In this document: piece after piece, positions 24,070-26,590 of the stretch
Layout of the letters: the number at the start of each line of letters is the position of its first letter
Position numbering within the stretch: the stretch's first letter is position 1
NCBI GenBank assembly: GCA_030550735.1
Contig: JAUQOT010000004.1
Location: 1 to 26,590, forward strand
Source: Patescibacteria group bacterium
GTDB taxonomy: Bacteria > Patescibacteriota > Minisyncoccia > UBA6257 > HR35
Length of the DNA stretch: 26,590 nt
Reading direction: 5' to 3'
Made by a program: the position numbers and the translations under genes
The notes under the pieces: generated by a model
The model's input: only the letters and a program-made list of their open reading frames with translations
Database searches by the model: none
Told to the model about the DNA's origin: nothing

Positions 24070-25025
24070 GAATAGTTTGTATTGGAGGAGGTACTGGTCT
24101 TTCGCAACTTCTTTCAGCTTTAAAAGGAATAAATAAAATTAAAAGATTATCAGCTATTGTAACAGTTACTGATTCAGGAGGAAGCACCGGAATTTTAAGA
24201 AAAATTTATGACATTCCAGCTATCGGCGATATAAGAAATTGTCTTTTAACTCTTTCGGAAATTGATAATTATATAAAAAAAGCTTTTCAATATAGATTTA
24301 AAGGTGAAGGTCTTTCTAACCATCCCTTAGGTAATCTTTTTTTAGTTTCTTTAATAGAAACTCAAGGCAATTTTGAAAAAGCCATCAAAATAGCATCAAA
24401 AATTCTTAAAATAAAAGGAGAAGTTATTCCTTCTACTCTTAAAAATGTTCACTTGGGTGCTATTTTCGAAGATAACAAAAAAATTATTGGCGAAGATTTA
24501 ATACCTCAATATAAAATTTACTCAAAAAAATCTATAAAAAAACTATTTATTTACCCATCAACTCCTTTAGCATCAAAATTAGCTATTCAAAGAATTATTA
24601 CAGCAAATATCATTTTTATAGGACCTGGAAGTTTGTATACAAGTATTTTGCCGAATTTTCTTGTTAAGGGAATCTCAAGAGCAGTAAACATAAGTAAAGC
24701 AAAAAAAGTTTTTATAATGAATCTTCTTACTCAACCAGGAGAAACCGATGATTTTACGGCAAGCGATCATTTGCGTGAATTTTTTAGAATTTCGAAGATC
24801 AAAAAATTAGATTATTTGATTTTAAACAAATCTAAAATAACTCCAAAATTTTTAAAGAAAATGAAACAAGAAGGGAAAAAACTTGTGAATATAGATGAAG
24901 ATAGAATTTTAAATATGAATGTTGGTAAGATAATTATTGAAGATTTAGCTATAAAAAAAGATACTTTTCTAAAACATGATCCATCTAAATTAAAAAAATT
25001 GTTTAAAAAATGGTTTATAAAATAG
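24066..25025 (+). CDS. yvcK: YvcK/GlmR family UDP-sugar-binding regulator (CofD-like fold)
   Basis: A 319-residue YvcK/GlmR-family protein. The N-terminal nucleotide-binding motif IGGGTGLSQLLSALKG is followed by VTDSGGSTGILR, DIRNCLLTLSE and SNHPLGNLFLVSL, then IFIGPGSLYTSILPN and NLLTQPGETDDFTASDH. In Bacillus this protein binds UDP-GlcNAc and stimulates GlmS, linking carbon flow to wall synthesis. It overlaps glmS by 4 bp here, which fits joint action. The UPF0052 family also includes proteins annotated as gluconeogenesis factors. Confidence 0.93.
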   Translation: MRIVCIGGGTGLSQLLSALKGINKIKRLSAIVTVTDSGGSTGILRKIYDIPAIGDIRNCLLTLSEIDNYIKKAFQYRFKGEGLSNHPLGNLFLVSLIETQGNFEKAIKIASKILKIKGEVIPSTLKNVHLGAIFEDNKKIIGEDLIPQYKIYSKKSIKKLFIYPSTPLASKLAIQRIITANIIFIGPGSLYTSILPNFLVKGISRAVNISKAKKVFIMNLLTQPGETDDFTASDHLREFFRISKIKKLDYLILNKSKITPKFLKKMKQEGKKLVNIDEDRILNMNVGKIIIEDLAIKKDTFLKHDPSKLKKLFKKWFIK

Positions 25026-25034
25026 AAAAAGTGT

Positions 25035-25047
25035 TATAATATTATTA
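25035..25047 (+). promoter_or_regulatory. -10 element and zero-length leader of rpmG
   Basis: TATAAT at 25035-25040 followed by 7 nt (ATTATTA) and then ATG at 25048 predicts a leaderless rpmG-tRNA-Trp transcript. A convincing -35 is not visible. Confidence 0.6.
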
Positions 25048-25209
25048 ATGGCTACAAAAACGAGAACATTAATAAAACTTAGATGTGATAATTGTAAAAA
25101 AGTTAATTATTATTATTGGAAAAAGAAAGGAGCGGAATATAAGTTAAATTTGAATAAATATTGTAAAAATTGTAAAAAACATACAATCCATAAAGAATTT
25201 AAAAAATAA
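25048..25209 (+). CDS. rpmG: Large ribosomal subunit protein bL33
   Basis: A 53-residue basic protein with the bL33 pattern. A strand TLIKLRC is followed by CDNC, then YYYWKKK, and a second Cys pair in KYCKNCKKHTIHKEFK. Both CxxC pairs are kept, so this is the zinc-binding form. The start lies 7 nt after a TATAAT. The TAA stop at 25207-25209 directly touches the 5' end of tRNA-Trp, the same order seen in the rpmG-trnW-secE-nusG cluster of many bacteria, but secE and nusG do not follow here. Confidence 0.95.
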   Translation: MATKTRTLIKLRCDNCKKVNYYYWKKKGAEYKLNLNKYCKNCKKHTIHKEFKK

Positions 25210-25283
25210 GGGGGAGTAGCTCTAAATGGTAGAGCGCTGGTCTCCAAAACCAGAGGTTGCAGGTTCGAATCCTGCCTCCCCCG
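25210..25283 (+). tRNA. tRNA-Trp (anticodon CCA)
   Basis: The acceptor is GGGGGAG with CTCCCCC, followed by discriminator G. The D-arm is GCTC/GAGC, the anticodon stem CTGGT/ACCAG with loop CTCCAAA (anticodon CCA), and the T-arm GCAGG-TTCGAAT-CCTGC. The 3' CCA is not encoded (CAA follows the discriminator). With TGA used as stop, a single UGG-reading tRNA-Trp is consistent with the standard code. Confidence 0.96.
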
Positions 25284-25306
25284 CAAATTTTTAAAGGATA
25301 AAATTG

Positions 25307-26299
25307 TTAATAAGAATAAGCCTTAACAAAATTTTTACAATCCTCTTCAGTATTAAAGTTTATTCCTTTAACTAATTCCCCGTTTGAACTTTTTACTTCT
25401 CTTATTAAATTTTCAATTGTCTCCCCTTTTTCATTAAATTTTTGATATTGCTCTACAACAACCCCCTCCTTATTATTGAAATATTTCGAAATTCTCATCG
25501 GTTTCAGTTCGTTATTAATCATTTTTCGTTCAATATAAAAACAAGCATTCTCTTTTAATTCTATAACATAATCTTCTAATGTGATCCATTTTCCATCTTT
25601 GAATTCTTGTACTACCTTTAATCTTTCAGGGTATACGTAAGATTCATCACGGATCGGTATTAACCTACCATCAACAACTTTACTAATATATTCTGCATAA
25701 TAATCCATCCCTTCTCTATACCTTTCAGTTATTAAAGAATTTTTGAGATCATAATCGGGTCTCATAAGGGAAAATTTGTTATATTTTTTTGTTTCCGGAT
25801 CAAATAAAAAAAGCATATCTCCCCAATTATAAGCAGCCGTCCAGCAATCTTTTAATACAAAGTCAATAAATCCATTTTTATCAAGATCGAAAAATTCGAT
25901 ACTTTCATGTGGCTCACTACGAAAAATAGAAGAATTACAATCAACTTTAAATTCTTGAATTAAAGAATTAGTTTTTTTATCATAAATTTTTATTTTTACA
26001 TCTCCTCCTTCAGAATACTCATCGTTTGGCACAACACTAAACTCAAAAGAAAATATAGAACCATCTTTATTAATATATTCTTTTTTAATTTTAGTTTCTC
26101 CAGATTTTTCTTTTTGTTCTGAGATTTGAGTTGAAGTTTGAATTATTAATTCTTTATTGGAGGAAGTGGATATTATTGGAGTAGAAGTCTTTTCCTGTCT
26201 TTTAAACGGAAGTTCAGCTAATTTTAGATAAATTAAAGATCCTAATAAAATAATCAGTGCTCCACTTATAAGAAAATAAAATTTTTTTCTTATTACCAT
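25307..26299 (-). CDS. Membrane-anchored unknown protein with EF-hand-like Ca-binding loop
   Basis: A 330-residue protein of unknown function. A basic N-terminus and one membrane helix (about 8-27) are followed by a Ser/Thr/Lys linker (about 35-70) and an exterior domain. Near residues 135-150 the segment FDLDKNGFIDFVL matches a DxDxNGxxD calcium-loop pattern, as in FG-GAP/VCBS or dockerin-like repeats, but only one copy is clear. Tyr and acidic residues are frequent. It begins 6 nt after the stop of the HD hydrolase gene on the same strand, so the two may be co-transcribed. Its end faces tRNA-Trp, without a visible terminator. Confidence 0.72.
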   Translation of the reverse strand: MVIRKKFYFLISGALIILLGSLIYLKLAELPFKRQEKTSTPIISTSSNKELIIQTSTQISEQKEKSGETKIKKEYINKDGSIFSFEFSVVPNDEYSEGGDVKIKIYDKKTNSLIQEFKVDCNSSIFRSEPHESIEFFDLDKNGFIDFVLKDCWTAAYNWGDMLFLFDPETKKYNKFSLMRPDYDLKNSLITERYREGMDYYAEYISKVVDGRLIPIRDESYVYPERLKVVQEFKDGKWITLEDYVIELKENACFYIERKMINNELKPMRISKYFNNKEGVVVEQYQKFNEKGETIENLIREVKSSNGELVKGINFNTEEDCKNFVKAYSY

Positions 26300-26305
26300 T
26301 TAATT

Positions 26306-26590
26306 TTACAACCCCAATTCTTCGCTTATTTCTTGCATCGATTTAAGGGCTATTTCAGCAAGTTCTTCAAGTTTGAGACCCAACATTTCTTCTGCTTTTA
26401 AAATTATTTCCCGATTAACTCCTTTGGCAAAACTGGGCTCTTTAAATTTATTTAAAACTCTTCCAACAGTTACTTCGGAAAGTTTCTTATTAGGCATAAC
26501 TAAAGCAGTTGCGACAATAAGACCAGTTATTTCTTCACAAGAGTAAAGAGCTTTTTCTAATGGTGTTTCTGGAGTGAATCCTTGAAGATG
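26306..26590 (-). CDS. HD-superfamily hydrolase, C-terminal part (5' truncated by the window)
   Basis: The minus-strand frame stays open from the stop at 26306 to the window edge, so the N-terminus lies outside; the internal Met at 26497 is not the start. The visible 94 residues include TPLEKALYSCEEITGLIVA, then ALVMPNKKLSEVTV, VLNKFKEPSFAKGVNRE and a helical end with MQEISEELGL. This matches the C-terminal helices of predicted metal-dependent HD hydrolases (COG2316 type), where the SCEEITG segment corresponds to the conserved acidic DELTG-like motif. The HD metal ligands themselves are off the window. The substrate is unknown. Confidence 0.8.
   Translation of the reverse strand, partial: HLQGFTPETPLEKALYSCEEITGLIVATALVMPNKKLSEVTVGRVLNKFKEPSFAKGVNREIILKAEEMLGLKLEELAEIALKSMQEISEELGL

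Noticed and set aside
26306..26497. A complete 63-residue gene starting at Met 26497
   Set aside because: The frame continues upstream to the window edge with HD-hydrolase-like sequence, so the Met is internal and the gene is truncated.

Overview
The window is very A+T-rich, gene-dense and uses the standard bacterial code: TGA is the stop of rpmH and tsaE, which argues against the UGA-recoded Gracilibacteria and Absconditabacteria. The gene set and style suggest a Patescibacteria (Candidate Phyla Radiation) chromosome, possibly Parcubacteria-like. Pointers are VirB2/TrbC-like pilin genes, a pilin segment fused to a lysozyme-like domain, a dnaA region with no recF in view, very short intergenic gaps, almost no Shine-Dalgarno sequences and probable leaderless transcription. 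The taxonomic call is an inference and no database was consulted.

Layout. 1-1953: the end of a pilin-like/lytic-transglycosylase gene overlapping a membrane-anchored unknown gene. 1894-2982 (minus): yidC, rnpA and rpmH, facing dnaA-dnaN plus a small unknown ORF (3057-5844); this is the classical chromosomal origin neighbourhood. 5834-7864 (minus): a bifunctional class A penicillin-binding protein, divergent from pilB (7902-9539). 9545-10335 (minus): smpB directly followed by tmRNA (ssrA), divergent from ftsK (10353-12437). 12434-12751 (minus): a small pilin-like protein, divergent from tRNA-Arg(CCT) and a comEC split in two (12784-14810). 14819-15175: RNase P RNA, then yebC and a Glu-rich protein ending at a clear intrinsic terminator (16245-16280). 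16305-25025: a long co-directional run, tsaE-polA-histidine kinase-gltX-small ORF-glmS-yvcK, mostly joined by 4-bp ATGA overlaps. 25048-25283: rpmG abutting tRNA-Trp. 25307-26590 (minus): a membrane-anchored unknown protein and the C-terminal part of an HD-domain hydrolase running off the window.

How the genes fit together. Replication and segregation (dnaA, dnaN, polA, ftsK), RNA maturation and ribosome rescue (rnpA with rnpB, smpB with ssrA, tsaE, yebC), wall synthesis (PBP, glmS with its probable regulator yvcK) and surface DNA handling (pilB, split comEC, pilin-like proteins) are all present. Two themes recur. First, promoters with TATAAT or TAAAAT about 7 nt from the start codon predict leaderless mRNAs, and the structurally defined 5' end of RNase P RNA provides an internal calibration. 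Second, all four structural RNA genes lie within 0-9 nt of a coding sequence on the same strand. I saw no CRISPR array, insertion sequence or phage module.
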